A stretch of 64,000 nucleotides of DNA from Paraescarpia echinospica (taxonomy: Eukaryota > Annelida > Polychaeta > Sabellida > Siboglinidae): contig CM034534.1 of the NCBI GenBank assembly GCA_020002185.1, forward strand, positions 67,702,452 to 67,766,451, given 5' to 3'. A model generated the notes under the pieces. The model worked only from the letters and a program-made list of their open reading frames with translations. It was not told the origin of the DNA and made no database searches. Made by a program: the position numbers and the translations under genes. This document shows, piece after piece, positions 51,896 to 64,000 of the stretch; the first letter of the stretch is position 1; the number at the start of each line of letters is the position of its first letter.

Positions 51896-52815
51896 TTAAT
51901 CAGATACTTGAAAAATTATCTTCTATTACACAAATAAGTTGTTTGAACCAACAGACATTGGCTTAATTTGTGGTAGGCACATTTAAAAACAATCACTGTA
52001 TGTTAGTTTCAATCACATTTAATTTTAAAACTTGGAAAAATATAATGTCAGGCGTGTAACGGATTTGGTGAAAAAAATTTAGTTCAAATGCTCAATATAT
52101 CAAGACGAGTTGTACAGTTGGTTTGAAATTGGTTATATGGAATTTTCCTTGTTACCAGGGAGGGCTCCATACTAGCTAAGATGTTCAATATTGATTATTA
52201 TATTGATCAGATACTTTTAAAATGGTCTTTTGTTACACAAGTAAAGTATTTGAACCAATACACCAGAGTAAAGTGGCTTCATTTGTGGTAGGCACATTTT
52301 AAATACACATGATTTGTACCATACTCAAGCACTTAGTACGTTGCATCATGAAAAACAATTAGTTTGTTTGATGTCAATCACATTTAATTTAAATTTGGAC
52401 AAATATAATGTCAGGAGTGTAACGGATTTGGTGCCAATATATTATGTCAATTCAAATGCTCATTGTATCAAGACAAGATGTATAACTAGTTTGAAATTGT
52501 TTGTAGAAGCTTCCTTGTTACCAGAGAGTGCTCCATACAAGTTAAGATGTTCAATATTGATTACAGTATTGATCAGATGCTTGAAAAATTATATTCTGTT
52601 CCACAAATAACGTTTGAACGAAACAAAATTGGCTTCATTTGTTGTACTGGTTGGCACATTTTAAATACACATGATTTGTACCATACTCAAGCACTTAGTA
52701 TTTTGCATCATGGAAAACAATCAGTTTGTTTGATTTCAATCACATTTAGTTTTAAAACTATACAAGTATAATGTCATGTGTGTAACAGATTTGGTACCAA
52801 ATGATATGTTAGTTC
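51896..52815 (+). repeat. three tandem copies of a ~300-350-bp unit
   Basis: Each copy has GGCTTCATTTGTGGTAGGCAC, a TTTAATTTTAAAACTTGG-like string, TATAATGTCAGGAGTGTAACGG, ATTTGGTG and TTCCTTGTTACCAGAGAG with GCTCCATAC. Copies start near 51896, 52195 and 52555; the last is cut short near 52810. Confidence 0.8.
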
Positions 52816-53296
52816 AAAATGTGTTAAGAAAAATTGTCCGATTTTTTTGAAATTTTGTGTAGAAGTGCTAGAGTGGTAAATGTTCTCTTTTATTTAAATG
52901 ATATAAATTTTTAAAATAGACATTTTGACCCCATAAAAATCAGATAATTTGAGAATTATCAAATTCATCCACCCAATAGTGGAAACAAACTTAAGCATTA
53001 AGTGTATTTTATTATTGGAAAACAAACAAAAAGTGATGAATATGATTACATGGATTTTTATGCTGGTAATCAATATTTCTTAAAGCTAATAGATATTTGT
53101 TGAGTCATTGCCAAAAAACCTTGAGAAAACAAATATCGAGTTAATATATTAAGTTTTTGAATGTGCATGGATCATGCAGGAATGAAGACAAAAATTATTT
53201 CTATAAGGTTTGTCACCCCTTATGTCATACTTTATGAGCCATTGTCTTGTACCCAGGCCCTTTATACCTTCTGTCCTGACAATGACGTTCTTTTTT
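52816..53296. other. intergenic, no gene
   Basis: Nothing recognised. Confidence 0.5.
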
Positions 53297-54330
53297 AGTC
53301 CTTTGACCGAAGGTCCAAGGGACTATTGCCATCACTCTGCATCCGCCGTTAGCTGCCGTATCTCAGAAACCGTTCAGCAACTTTTTCTCTAATTTTGCAT
53401 AGACATATCTTGGGGCACTGCCACTATGCACGAGAAATCTGTATTTGATTGATTCATTTTAAGGGCTCCCTAGGGCCTCCAAGGACCACAAAACTGGTAA
53501 AAATGTAACATTTGGCCTATTTTTTCAAAAACTGTTCAGCAACTTTTTTTCTAATTTTGCATAGATGTATCTTAGGGTGCTGCCACTATATACAAGAAAT
53601 CTGTATTTGATTTAATAATTCTAAGGGCACCTAAGGGGCCCCCAAAGTGCAAAAGGTTTACATTATCTAGTGATGTGGTTTTGAGAAGGGCCCTTTAAAC
53701 CACCCCCAACATTAGATGTTGTGTATTGTTCCACAAAGTCAACAACTGTGACTAATCTCTACAGCCCAGTCCATTGAGACCTTGACTAATCTTTAATTGG
53801 TCACAGCACCCAGGCAGAGTAGACACACTTGACCCCTGTTAGACTGAACAGTTGCCTAACACTTTTAAACTGTATCTTCAAAACTATTGATTTTCTATAA
53901 TTGCAAGTTGTGTTTATTTTGATGTTCATTTAATTATTATAAAATGGTGTGACTGTGTTGTCTATTGGTTAAAGATGTCTGTAGAAACCTGTAGGTGACA
54001 AACATAGAAAATTAATATTCTGGACAACTATAGAGTGAAATATCCTACACTTTATTTATATCAAATGCATTATACTGTTCTGTTTACGCTTGCCATGCCT
54101 TGTGTAGACATGGTACTGTATAAATCAATTGTATCAATATAGACTAATCATTACAGATTCACAATATAGTTGACACCTGAAACAACCAAATGTCAACCAT
54201 TAGAAGAGTTGACATAGTTAAGGCACAATAAAGCCTTTTGTGTCAAGACAAATACAATTCAACCAATACCCCTATCTGAACACTGCCTGTTCTTCACCTA
54301 TTACATTCGCTTTATTTAGGTATGTGGTTC

Positions 54331-54497
54331 CTTTTATAGAAAATTTTAGTTTCTTTCTGTACCTGTCTACGTATGATAACCATTTGTCCGCCCTGCTCAC
54401 AATAAACATCACATGAATGATAAAAGGAAGATCACTGCCACTTAACTTGTGGATTATTATTATTATAAAACTGCTCTGCTACTGCTTGGTGGACAGT
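54331..54497 (+). repeat. ~165-bp direct repeat, first copy
   Basis: TTTTATAGAAAATTTTAGTT, GTACCTGTCTACGTATGATAACC, CGCCCTGCTCACAATAAAC and GTGGATTATTATTATTATAAA; the second copy at 55010-55176 differs at few bases. The ATT run and the upstream frame FLYLSTYDNHLSALLTINIT suggest a LINE 3' end. Confidence 0.85.
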
Positions 54498-55009
54498 TAA
54501 TTAGTGGATCAAGTTCAAATACATCAGCACGTTTTTCACACCTGCATGGTAGTTTAGGCTCAGTAGTGTGCTGGCAGCTACTAAACCTATAGGCTTGTGT
54601 GAAAAGGATAGTTGGTAGAAGAACTAACTTCAAAGCACCATTGCATCCATTTAGCCAGGCAGCAGTCACACTGTCCCAGTGTCTGCTGCTATGTTTATAT
54701 AATAATTATATAGGCTTAATGATCCCAATACACCAATCTGTTGGCACAATGTCAGATAATGGAACTAGGTTAAACATCTTAACAATAACTATAATTAGTT
54801 CTGTGGAGCTGTTTTTTTCAGTGAACAGTAAACATGTAAACATTTTACTTCCATCATAACCCTTAATGATCTGTAACTATGATTTACCAAAAAACATTTG
54901 ATTAATAATTACCTACAGGGTTGTTTGATTTATGCCGGTCAGAAACTGTTTCTGCCCAGCAGAAACAGCAACAATTGGAAATACATGCCATTGATAGGCA
55001 AAAGTGTTC

Positions 55010-55176
55010 TTTTTATAGAAAATTTCAGTTTCTTTCTGTACCTGTCTACATATGATAACCATTTGTCCGCCCTGCTCACAATAAACATCACATGAATGAT
55101 AAAAGGAAGATCACTGCCACTTAACTTGTGGATTATTATTATTATAAAACTGCTCTGCTACTGCTTGGTCGACAGT
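55010..55176 (+). repeat. ~165-bp direct repeat, second copy
   Basis: Near-identical to 54331-54497; the two are separated by about 510 bp. Confidence 0.85.
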
Positions 55177-56612
55177 AAGCTGCAACTGTCTTTGAGTTTG
55201 TTTACATTTTGACAAACTACTATTATATAGCACTAATTTTTGAATGAATCACGTTTTGAGAATGCATGTCATTGTTTGCGGTGTAACTTTTGTATGCTTC
55301 ATTTTCTGCTGCTACAAGTTGCATTCATCTGAAAGATTATTCAATTACCTATCCAATGATAATACATATGTTGTGGTGTTGGATATATAGCTTTGGTATA
55401 TTGTACATGAGGGTTGTGATAGGAAACTATTGGACATTGCAGTGCGGAGAGACAGTACGAGATGTGTCACTCAGTATATGAAGTGTGACTTTCAGATACT
55501 TCATTTTGTAGTGCTATGGATTATGATGGGCCTCTCCATTAGCTCCCTATATATTTGGAAGTTAGGTGAGTAGCACCTTCGAAGTTCTGACAGCAGGACA
55601 CCGCCTTCGGTGAAGTCGAGACAAAAGTTTTACAAAGGCTTCAATTTCAAACGGTCTATCACCGTCCAGCTGACCCAATTTTTATTTTTTCAAAAACTTT
55701 TCAGTAACTTTTTCTTTAATTTTTCATCGACATTTCATGTGGTAGTGCCACTATACACAATACATCTGTATTTGATTGATTCATTCTAAGCTCACCAAAG
55801 GTCCCCTAAAATGCTAAATTTGCTAACTAAAATTAATTGTCTACCCCAGAGTAGCTATATTTATAACTTGTTGTGTATTACACCCACCTGTGGAGCTAAG
55901 ATTCTCTGCCTGCTATTGTTTGATGGAAACTGTGACTTATCTGTAATTGGTCACTGGCAGTAGCTTGTGTCAACAGACAGCATTAAGCCACTAGACCCCT
56001 GTTAAACTGGGCAGTTGCCTGTAGGTTTTAAACTGTGTCAAACAGTGAGTCTACCTTTTGCTCTCAAATAATCTGTCCTCTTTTTTTTACACATAAAGAC
56101 AATCTGGCATAACTTTATAAGTCTTTGTAGCAGCACATTTGTACTTCCAGTGTATCATTGCAACATAACATACATATTACATACTGTGTGCCACATTTGA
56201 ATGTTGTGCATGTAATATTTCCATGCAATCCAATTGCATATATAATTTCAACAGCCGTTTTCTTCATTTTCACTTTTTGACCCCTACCATGTTCAATGCT
56301 CCATAACTTCGCCAATTTTTGTAGCAGTCATATAATTTTTGAAACCGTGTAAAGTACCCTACCAAACCTTTACAAGGATGTAAGAAAACGATGTTATAAT
56401 TTTTCTGACTTATCACTCATTTGGTCAGCCGTGGTCACATATAGACGTATTAGTCCAAAGGACTTCAGGGCCACTTGGCCCATTTTTTATTCCTATTTAT
56501 CGTTAAATATTCGCATTTTATGAACCAAGATCTCTTGGGTCATGTAATTTACATGGCTTTCATTAAGCATCATTTACTTAGTACTAAATAACATATAAGC
56601 ACTGATAACAAC

Positions 56613-56715
<103 letters not shown>

Positions 56716-56842
56716 ACCTCAAGTACAGTTATTGTTTAACAAAACTGGAGACAGTTTATTCTTTTGAAAAGATAAAATGTCCCGGTGGAAACCGTAACTT
56801 ACACAATTTCAAACTGTGTCAATAATCCAGACCACTGAGATA

Positions 56843-56923
56843 CATAACAACTCATTACAAGAGTAACAACTCATTACAAGAGTAACAACTCATTACAAGA
56901 ATAACAACTCATTACAAGAGTAG
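56843..56923 (+). repeat. 19-bp tandem repeat, four units
   Basis: AACAACTCATTACAAGAGT repeated four times, with one unit reading AGAATA. Confidence 0.95.
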
Positions 56924-57138
56924 ATATATAGAAGAATAAACAATATCAGGACTACTGTTTCAAATTCTCATGGTCGTGCTTTTCTTATCAACACGACCAT
57001 TGGCCCTAGAGGGCATCCATGTAGAATATGAAGTATATTATGTGGAAACTGTTAATCCACCTTTGCCAAGTATTTGGAGACATTCACATTTGAAACAACA
57101 CCACATTTAGGTAGTTATTTTATAATTATTTAAATTTT

Positions 57139-57236
57139 TCAGTGGAGAGATTGGTTTGTCGGTCATTCCCTAGGTGGCACCATGGTTTGTTGCCTCACAG
57201 GTGGGTGTAAGCTAGTATATAATTATTATAAGACAA
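57139..57236 (+). repeat. dispersed repeat shared with 61988-62076
   Basis: TTTCAGTGGAGAGATTGG, GGTGGCACCATGGTTTGTTG and GGGTGTAAGCTAGTATATA match the other site at moderate identity. Confidence 0.65.
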
Positions 57237-57499
57237 ATTTATGTATTTGTTCTAGACGTGGCCACAAGGGGGTGCTGCAGTCCAGGCGAGACGAAAGAGC
57301 AAAAAAGTAGGAGTTCGTTGTGCCACTGAGACACAGTCATGTGACACACAGTTGTGTCATCAATCACAGGTAAGCAGTAAATCACAGATGTGTCATCTTT
57401 CCTCATCATTTAGAAAGTTATGCCCTTATTGTACTCAAAATAAACTTTCAATTAAACTGGTCTTAACCCATGACCGAGGTGAACGTTGTGGTTCATATC

Positions 57500-57625
57500 T
57501 GATGTTTCACTGACTATCTGCCACCTATCTCTATCTTGGTTTGCATGGAGGGGGTCTTTGAGCGGCAACTCTGTCCATTCCGTGATGTTATCGAGCCACA
57601 TCTTTCTTGGTCTTCCCTTTTTGTT
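57500..57625 (-). pseudogene. LINE (RTE-like) C-terminal fragment
   Basis: Read on the minus strand: KGRPRKMWLDNITEWTELPL, then KDPLHANQDRDRWQIV. The pattern 'GRPRxxWxDNIxEWTxL...A.DRxxW' is the familiar C-terminus of RTE-type and related LINE polyproteins. Only about 40 residues remain, just upstream of repeat copy B. Confidence 0.7.
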
Positions 57626-57685
57626 CCCCTTTCACTGTGCCCTGTGGGACTTCTTTGGTGGTGGTGTGTCTGTCTAATAATTTGT

Positions 57686-58812
57686 AGTCCTTTGGGCCGA
57701 AGGTCCAACGGACTTATGCCATCACTCTGCGTCCACCGTGCGCCATTACCTGCCATATCTCAGAAACCGTTCAGCAACTGTTTCTCTAATTTTGCATTGA
57801 CGTATCTTAGGGTACTGCCACTATGCATGAGAAATCTGTATTTGATTGAATCATTCTTAGGTCCCCCCGGGCCCCCTAAACTGGTAAATTTTCACATTTT
57901 GCCTATGTTTTCAAAAACTCTTCAGTAATTTGGTAATACCACTATACACAAGAAGTCTGTATTTGATTGAATCAATCTAAGTGCACCCCAGGGCCTCCAA
58001 AATGCTAAATTTTCCTATTATTTCTCTACTGCTGTAAGCATCCTGCAATAGCCTGGGCCACTGATCTCTATTTATTACTGGATAGTGGACTTTGCCCTAT
58101 CTCTGATCACTGGGGTGACTGAGTGGAGCGGCCTGGTGTCAGAGATTATGCTGTAAGCCTGTGTATTGGACTAACCTCAGCTGACTGCCTGCCATTGTCC
58201 CAGTGTCAAACGGAGTGCCTCCATGTGGGCTGTAACTAATGTATAATGGGAATCCCTACTGCACTGGCAAAACCTGAGAAACTTTAAAACAGCAATAGAC
58301 ATAATTATCAATGCAATATAAAGATATAATCTAGGATTAAAATAAAATAACTTAGGTATGAAATAATATATAAAATAAAATAACTTAGGTATATGTACCC
58401 GAAAAGGTTAAAGCATATTTTGCTAAAATTATAAGGAATACTATGTGCACATTTTCTTAAACAACCTTTAACTTTGCTACATGTGAGATTGCAGCTCACC
58501 AACTCTCCTGCAAGGTTTCTACAACCACTGGAAATCGGCTAAATAGCAGAATATCGGGATAAAATTCTATATTATATTTAATAACACATTAACTAATATA
58601 TACAATCTTCACGAAATGGTCTACTCGAATATTTTATTTCCAGGTGTATCTTCACTGGCATGCATATAGTCTTCACTAAACATGTCAACCTTTTATTTCC
58701 ATCATAACCCTTTATGATCTGTAACTATGATTCACCAAAAAACATTTTATTAATAAATACAAACTCACAATGTAGTCCAAAGGACTTCAGGACCTCTTGG
58801 CCCATTTTTTGT
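57686..58812 (+). mobile_element. interspersed repeat with hairpin ends, copy B (1.1 kb)
   Basis: Starts AGTCCTTTGGGCCGAAGGTCC and ends AGTCCAAAGGACTTCAGGAC, CTCTTGGCCCA like copies A and C, but most of the middle is deleted or replaced. The conserved start includes TATCTCAGAAACCGTTCAGC and ATGCATGAGAAATCTGTATT. Confidence 0.7.
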
Positions 58813-59366
58813 ATCATATCTAGATGATTCTTTGTTATTATTTGTAAGATATATGCACTCCCACACTTCATCTAGAAAGCTTTTCAGGTTTTACATTCAA
58901 GGTCCAGCTTTTATTTAGCGTCATTTATGTTAGTATAGCCATCTAACATTTTATTCTTCGTGATGACCTTAATGATGACTCTTAAAAAGTTTGATCTTTG
59001 TTGCTGTAGTGATATTCCACATTTGTTTGAGTCTTGCCATAGCTGCTGTTCATATACTTGATAATATGTATTAGATTTTTTGTGTAGCATGTCAGAAAAG
59101 GGGTCGTAATTTTTTTTGGAAAAGTTACCTCACAGATGTGTTGTACAATGAAAGATTTCCTTATTCAGATGTGGAATATATTTAACAATAATCTGAATAT
59201 GCATGTGTAGTAGGCTATTTTGAGGCGTTGTATGTGTATCCCCCTGAGGTGCTGAGGTCCACTAGCGTCTTCCTGTCTTCACCTGCTTCCTTGGTCTATT
59301 GGTTTCTGATCAACAAACTGCCAGTGTACTGTCAAAAGGAGGCAGTATGTTCAGGGACTAGTTTTT
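58813..59366. other. intergenic, no gene
   Basis: No feature recognised between repeat copies B and C. Confidence 0.5.
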
Positions 59367-61645
59367 AGTCCTTTGTCCGAAGGTCCAAGGGACTATTGCC
59401 ATCACTCTCCGTCCGCCGTCCGCTGTTAGTATCTCAGAAACCGTTCAGCAACTTTTTCTCTAATTTTGCATAGACATATCTTAGGGCACTGCCACTATGC
59501 ACGAGAAATCTGTATTTGATTGAATCATTTTAAGGGCTCCCTAGGGCCTCCAAGGACCCCAAAACTGGTAAAAATGTAACATTTTGCCTATTTTTTCAAA
59601 AACTGTTCAGCAACTTTTTTTCTAATTTTGCATAGATGTATCTTAGGGTGCTGCCACTATATACAAGAAATCTGTATTTGATCGAATCATTCTAAGGGCA
59701 CCTAAGGGGCCCCCAAAGTGCTAATGTTTTACATTATCTAGTGATGTGGTTTTGAGAAGGGCCCTTGAGACCACCCCCAACAGTAGATTTTATTTAATGT
59801 GCCAGAAAGCCAGCAGCATGACTAAACTCTGCAGCCTAGTGCTTGTGTTCCATTGAGACCTTGACTAAGCTTTAATTGGTCACAGGGTCCAAGCAGAGTA
59901 GACACACTTGACCCCTGTTAGACTGAACAGTTGCCTAAAACTTTTAAACTGTATCATCAAAACTATTTATTTTCTAGTTGCAAGTTGTGTTTATTTTGAT
60001 GTTCATTTAATTATTATAAAATTGTGTGACTGTGGTGTCTATTGGTTAAAGAAGTATTGTATGTAGAAACCTGTAGGTGACAAACACAGAAAATTAATAT
60101 TCTGTCACCTGTAGGTGACAAACATAGAACATTTATATTCTGGACAACTATAGAGTGAAATATCCTACACTTTATTGGTATATGAAATGCATTCTACTGT
60201 TCTGTTTATGCTTGCCATGCCTTGTGTAGACATGGTACTGTGTAAATCAATGTATCAATATTGACTAATAATTACAGATTCACAATATAGTTGACACCTG
60301 AAACAACCAAATGTCAACCATTAGAAGAGTTGACATAGTTCCGCTATACACAAGCAAGAAATCTGTATTTGATTGAATCATTCTAATGTCATCAGCATAT
60401 AGTAGAACATACATTTTCTACATCATCATCACTAAGGTTGTTGTCAATTTCACCAGCTGCCATGTCAAGTCCATTATAACTGTGACTAACAGTGTTCAAA
60501 ATTATTCAGGTAAATAGCAAATAACAAAGGACACAAGTTTTCTCCTTGCCATACCTCTACATCACATGAGAAGAAGGCTGACACTGCCTGGCCCTGATTT
60601 ATACATGATTTAGCATTTTTGTACATGTTGTATACAACTTTCAACACATTACCATTAATACCGCATGAAATTATCTTAGACCACAGTGAGGACCGGTCTA
60701 CTAAATCAAATGCTTTCTTACAATCGATGAAGGCACAATAAAGCCTTTTACATCGAGACAAATACAATTCAACCAATACCCCTATCTGAACACTGCCTGT
60801 TCTTCACCTATTACATTCGCTTTGTTTAGGTATGTGGTCAGTAAGGATTAATGAACACTTGTGCAGAATGTCACCCACTTGGCAGGTTTAATTGATCTAT
60901 TCAGCAATGAGGACACTGCTTAGGCCTCACTCTGGACACTGTCACTCACAGTGTTGTGTATTGTCTTAGTTGGTGCATTGAGCTAATCTACTTGACCATG
61001 AATCAGTGGTGGCTCTGGTTGTGTATTACACCCAGCTGTGGAGCTAAGATTCTCTGCCTGTTATTGTTTGATGGAAACTGTGACTAATCTGTAATTGGTC
61101 ACTGGCAGTAGCTTGTGTCAACAGACAGCCATTAAGCCACTAGACCCCTGTTAAACTGGACAGTTGCCTGTAGGTTTTAAACTGTATCAAACAGTGAGTC
61201 TACCTTTTGCTCTAAAATAATCTGTCCTCTTTTTTTACACATAAAGACATAATCGGGCATAACTTGATAAGTCTTTGTAGCAGTACATTTGTACTTCCAG
61301 TGTATCATTACAACATAACATACATATTACATACTGTGTGCCACATTTGAATGTTGTGCATGTAGTATTTCCATGCAATCCTTTTGCATATATAATGTAA
61401 AACTTCAACAGCCATTTTCTTCATTTTCACTTTTTGACCCCTACCATGTTCAATGCTCCATAACTTCGCCAATTTTTGTAGCAGTCATAATTTTTGAAAC
61501 CGTGTAAAGCACCCTACCAAACCTTTACAAGTATGTAAGAAAACAATGTTACAATTTTTCCGACTTATCACTCATTTGGTCAGCCGGGTTCACATATAGA
61601 CGTATTAGTCCAAAGGACTTCAGGGCCACTTGGCCCATTTTTCAT
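59367..61645 (+). mobile_element. interspersed repeat with hairpin ends, copy C (2.3 kb)
   Basis: Left end AGTCCTTTGTCCGAAGGTCC, right end AGTCCAAAGGACTTCAGGGC. It matches copy A at 53297-54230, 54212-54320 and 55860-56490. Between these blocks it carries a minus-strand reverse-transcriptase fragment that copy A has lost except for its 5' edge. Confidence 0.7.
60389..60776 (-). pseudogene. LINE reverse-transcriptase fragment with YADD box
   Basis: The minus-strand frame reads YCAFIDCKKAFDLVDRSSLW, SKIISCGINGNVLKVVYNMY, later EVWQGENLCPLLFAIYLNNF, which are the fingers/palm motifs of a LINE polymerase (FIDxxKAFDxVxR, then G-x-x-QG-x-x-L-S-P-x-LF). After a stop and frame shift VLLYADDIR appears at 60389-60411, the catalytic YADD box. 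The palm aspartates of both motifs are present but the frame is broken. Edges of it remain in copy A at 54212. Confidence 0.85.
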
Positions 61646-62065
61646 TTATTAATTAACATAATGTTCTTAAGACAATAAGTACCTATGTTGAAGTTATACT
61701 GTCCACTAAATTGTGTTTAGTAAGCCCGTAGCAACGGTCGCAATTTGAAGGCATGACCACGGAAATATGTTCAAATAGTAAACAAAACATCCAGTTTAAA
61801 CAAACTTTATTGGCAATATGGCCGAGCCGGGCTGAGTTAACCCCTATATCCTTCGATGTTCAACTTTTCCACATTCAACACAGCAGAAATCTTGGTACAA
61901 ATTGCTATGCCCACTAATTCCTGGTAGACAAACAGACTATGTCCATTTAAAAACAAAAAAATACTTATTTAGGGTTAATTTACACTTTCAATGGACAAAT
62001 AGAGTTGTCAGCCCCAGGTGGTGTCATGTTTTGTTGTCCTCAGTTGGATGTAAGCTAGTATATAT
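61646..62065. other. spacer with dispersed repeat fragments
   Basis: AACTTTTCCACATTCAACACAG at 61862 resembles 44245-44270 (CTTTCCCGCGTTCAACACAGC), and 61988-62076 matches 57139-57236. No gene. Confidence 0.5.
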
Positions 62066-62069
62066 ATAT

Positions 62070-62400
62070 TATAATACACATATTTTGCCAACACTTGCCA
62101 AAGTCCTTCTGGCCAAACATGGTGAAGTGCATTCTTAAAATCAATGACATAATAACCAATGTGTTTCTCGATCAGAAGTCAGATCTTAAAGATTTGTTTA
62201 GTCAATTGATGGTGCTAATTTTGGTATGAAAACAGCTTGTTCCTTTGAAAGCAGTTTGTCCACTTCCTTTAAGCCTGTGTGTCAAATTACTTTTAGCATA
62301 ACTTTGCTCGATGATATAAGTTTATATTTCTGTAAATCTGACTTAGTCGAAGGTTGCTTTCTTTCTTTTGTAAAGATATTACTAAGGATTTTGTATATAT
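62070..62400 (-). pseudogene. LINE reverse-transcriptase remnant
   Basis: In two minus-strand frames one finds a QAGF-like stretch (EQAVFIPKLA) and, further on, LIEKHIGYYVIDFKNALHHV with WPEGLW, corresponding to the 'QAGFRKGYSTxD' and 'xIDFKxAFDxV..xxLW' motifs of LINE polymerases. The second aspartate of the KAFD motif is lost (NALH). Several stops break the region. Confidence 0.6.
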
Positions 62401-62404
62401 GCAT

Positions 62405-62690
62405 CCTCGTAAGCCAGGGGTGTGACTATGTACTCTACCCAAGGCAGATCGCCTACGCATTATATGGAAGTTAGCTGAATCAAACTCATAATTGACTTCG
62501 CCGTACCACCCTTGAGAACAGTGCAAACACCCATCCTACTTGGGTCCATCCAATAGAATTACCCATTCAGCTATTCTCAAGAGCCGATGAGTGGTATTGA
62601 GCAATCTATCATGGGGTACTGAGACCGATGTAATCAGCAACGCCCCCTGGCATGCGAGGATGAGTGTATGTGGTTTAATCCTTGCATCCT
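62405..62690. mobile_element. partial copy of the 42-44 kb nested element family
   Basis: GTAAGCCAGGGGTG, AGGCAGATCGCCTACGC, AGTTAGCTGAATCAAACTC, AATTGACTTCGCC and GATGTAATCAGCAACGCC with CCCTGGCATGCGAGGATGAG follow the order seen in the right half of the foldback at 42908-43495 plus the site at 43985-44135. It gives a second uninserted version of the MITE target (GATGTAATCAGCAACGCC). Confidence 0.65.
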
Positions 62691-62699
62691 CACTGTGCT

Positions 62700-63135
62700 G
62701 GAATAGTTCTGTTAAACTGCTCACAGTAAAATAAAAGCAGTTGCAATTCTACTGCACTGTAGAAGATTCAGAAATGTCAATTAGAAACTCGTGAAGATCA
62801 GTTTTATTTTTTACACCACAATTAAAAGCGAACTCACTTAAAATGTTCAACAAGACAACAACCATTGATTTCTTTCTGTGTTTTCAGTTTTGATTACCAA
62901 ACCTCTGTAGTGAGGCGCCACTGTCTGCCGCTCTTACGCGAACCTTGGAACTCACAGTGATGAAAACGATTCGTTACTATAAATCAGGGTAACCAATGAA
63001 ATTGATTCTTGTGCTTAGTCACTATATATAGAAACATAATTTCTGTATATGAAACATTCAAACCAATTCTTAACTCTGAATATACATATTATTGCTACAT
63101 ATCCTAAAACAAATGACCTACCTTACCCAGCTATC
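62700..63135. other. intergenic, no gene
   Basis: Nothing recognised. Confidence 0.5.
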
Positions 63136-63139
63136 CTCT

Positions 63140-63770
63140 TCGCTCCCACTGAAGCATAAGGCGTTAGCAGCCAGAATCGTTGTGGGTAAGCCAGCTCAGT
63201 TCATGCCATGACTGTCCTACCAGTTTCACTTCTTATTCTGCGGCTCTTTCCCAGGTGCCCAATGGTCTGTCTCTTCTTCATTGTCTGGGTTGTGGAGAAC
63301 ATGGCCAAGCCATCTCCACCTTCTTCGTTTCTCTTTGTCGACGATGTTGTTGATGTGCGTGCGGTTCTTGTTTGTCATATGCTGCTCCCAACGTTTTCTG
63401 AAGATTTATCTGAGGCAGCTTCCTTCAAAACCGCTGAGTCGGCTCTCAAGCTTCTTGTTTAAGTTGTTGGTTTTCCATGATTTGCATTACAGTAATACTG
63501 AGCAGACGTTGGATCTGTATATGTTCAGCTTTGGCTTGATGTGCAAGGTAGTGGATATCCAGATGTTTATGAGGCTGTAGAAGGCTTGTGATGCCATACT
63601 GATCCTGGTGGAGATTTCTTTCTCTATGTTGCTGTCTGCTGAGATGAAGCTGCCAGGATACTAGTAGTCGCTCAGCTCCTCTAGCACTTTCCCTGTAACT
63701 GTTTTTCTTGTGCTGCATGTCTTTGGCTTCATTAGTTTGGTCTTAGTTTGGTGCATCGTGAGACCACCAG
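63140..63770 (-). pseudogene. LINE RT C-terminal region, multiply broken
   Basis: On the minus strand, across stops and frame changes: YPGSFISADSNIEKEISTRI, SMASQAFYSLINIW, IKPKLNIYRSNVCSVLL, then RTHINNIVDKEKRRRWRWLG and HVLH. This is the post-polymerase part of RTE-like elements ('YLGSxISxDGxxxKEIxxRIxxAxxAFxxLxxIW...LGHVxR'). The element continues toward the end of the window. Confidence 0.75.
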
Positions 63771-64000
63771 GTCCTGTTCTTGCTGTTTGTCTACATTGTC
63801 CGTTTTTATAACTTACTCAGTTTCTTACAATTGAACCTACCTACTCTGTCTTATATTTATCTCACTTAATTTATTTTACCCTTCAGTCCCTATATTTTCT
63901 TACTTTTTAGAACACATTTTGTTGATCAAGATAACGTTTTGTTCCTTCTAATTATATCAGTGGTAAGCCGTAGACAGAGGCTAGCAGATATAGTGAGTGA

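Larger units (their letters stand above)
53297..56490 (+). mobile_element. interspersed repeat with hairpin ends, copy A (3.2 kb)
   Basis: The left end AGTCCTTTGACCGAAGGTCC plus AAGGGACT is a near-perfect hairpin; the right end AGTCCAAAGGACTTCAGGGC plus CACTTGGCCCA has two small hairpins. Internal landmarks include TATCTCAGAAACCGTTCAGC, CTGCCACTATGCACGAGAAA and ATTGGTCAC, many of them repeated. Copies B (57686) and C (59367) share ends and most of the body in the same order. Copy A contains a duplicated ~165-bp LINE-tail-like segment absent from C and lacks C's reverse-transcriptase piece. Confidence 0.7.

Overview
The window is animal nuclear DNA, AT-rich and dominated by mobile elements. 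Coding pieces are short exons bounded by GT/AG splice signals. The gene families seen are metazoan: THAP, C2H2 zinc finger, a ZAD-like zinc finger, HECT and HIRAN. Remains of CR1/L2-like and RTE-like LINEs, tRNA-derived SINEs, MITEs and many minisatellites fill most of the rest. The mix suits an aquatic invertebrate (lophotrochozoan or invertebrate deuterostome), but I cannot name the species. There are no bacterial genes, rRNA genes, intact tRNA genes or CRISPR arrays.

Layout. 1-7.5 kb: a Penelope-like tail, a 20-bp minisatellite, the 5' half of a broken LINE (ORF1 plus endonuclease), a possible MITE and a HIRAN fragment. 7.75-11.0 kb: a decayed DNA transposon with ~120-130-bp inverted ends and a candidate 3-bp CAA duplication. 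It carries a broken minus-strand gene of the invertebrate nuclease-like/Cys-rich multicopy family, with Academ as the leading guess. 11-16.5 kb: SINEs, a MITE and a CR1-like 3' end. 16,527-27,910: the main discovery, an 11.4-kb near-perfect palindrome that starts AG, ends CT, folds around an 8-nt loop and is flanked by a perfect 6-bp duplication GTCGCT. These are the hallmarks of Polinton/Maverick insertions, but nearly the whole element is inverted repeat and no polymerase, integrase or capsid gene is visible. Both arms carry the same inward-facing TATA box plus first exon and the same outward-facing acidic, proline-rich terminal exon.

28-34 kb: a first exon of a ZAD-like zinc-finger gene beneath a promoter-proximal array of about 13 CCGAGATCAC-type repeats, then gene-poor DNA, then a 1.5-kb foldback element with a tRNA-like sequence in each arm. 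34-41 kb: a SINE, a broken C2H2 zinc-finger gene, an integrase-like 3' fragment, an L2-like LINE end and a minus-strand HECT-type gene whose cleanly spliced exon holds one in-frame TAG. 41.5-45.6 kb: nested inverted-repeat elements, including a MITE with a 4-bp duplication and a related empty site in the same window, then an array of TTGGGCCAA palindromes.

46-49.5 kb: a clear THAP-domain first exon and a LINE 3' end with an ATT tail. 50-53 kb: tandem arrays. 53.3-61.6 kb: three copies of a long interspersed repeat with hairpin ends, one containing a LINE reverse-transcriptase fragment with a YADD box. 62-64 kb: minus-strand LINE reverse-transcriptase remnants.

Likely host-type genes are the THAP exon, the ZAD-like exon and possibly the zinc-finger and HECT exons. 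Nearly everything else is transposon-derived. Calls rest on reading motifs and repeats by eye; no database search or computed alignment was possible.
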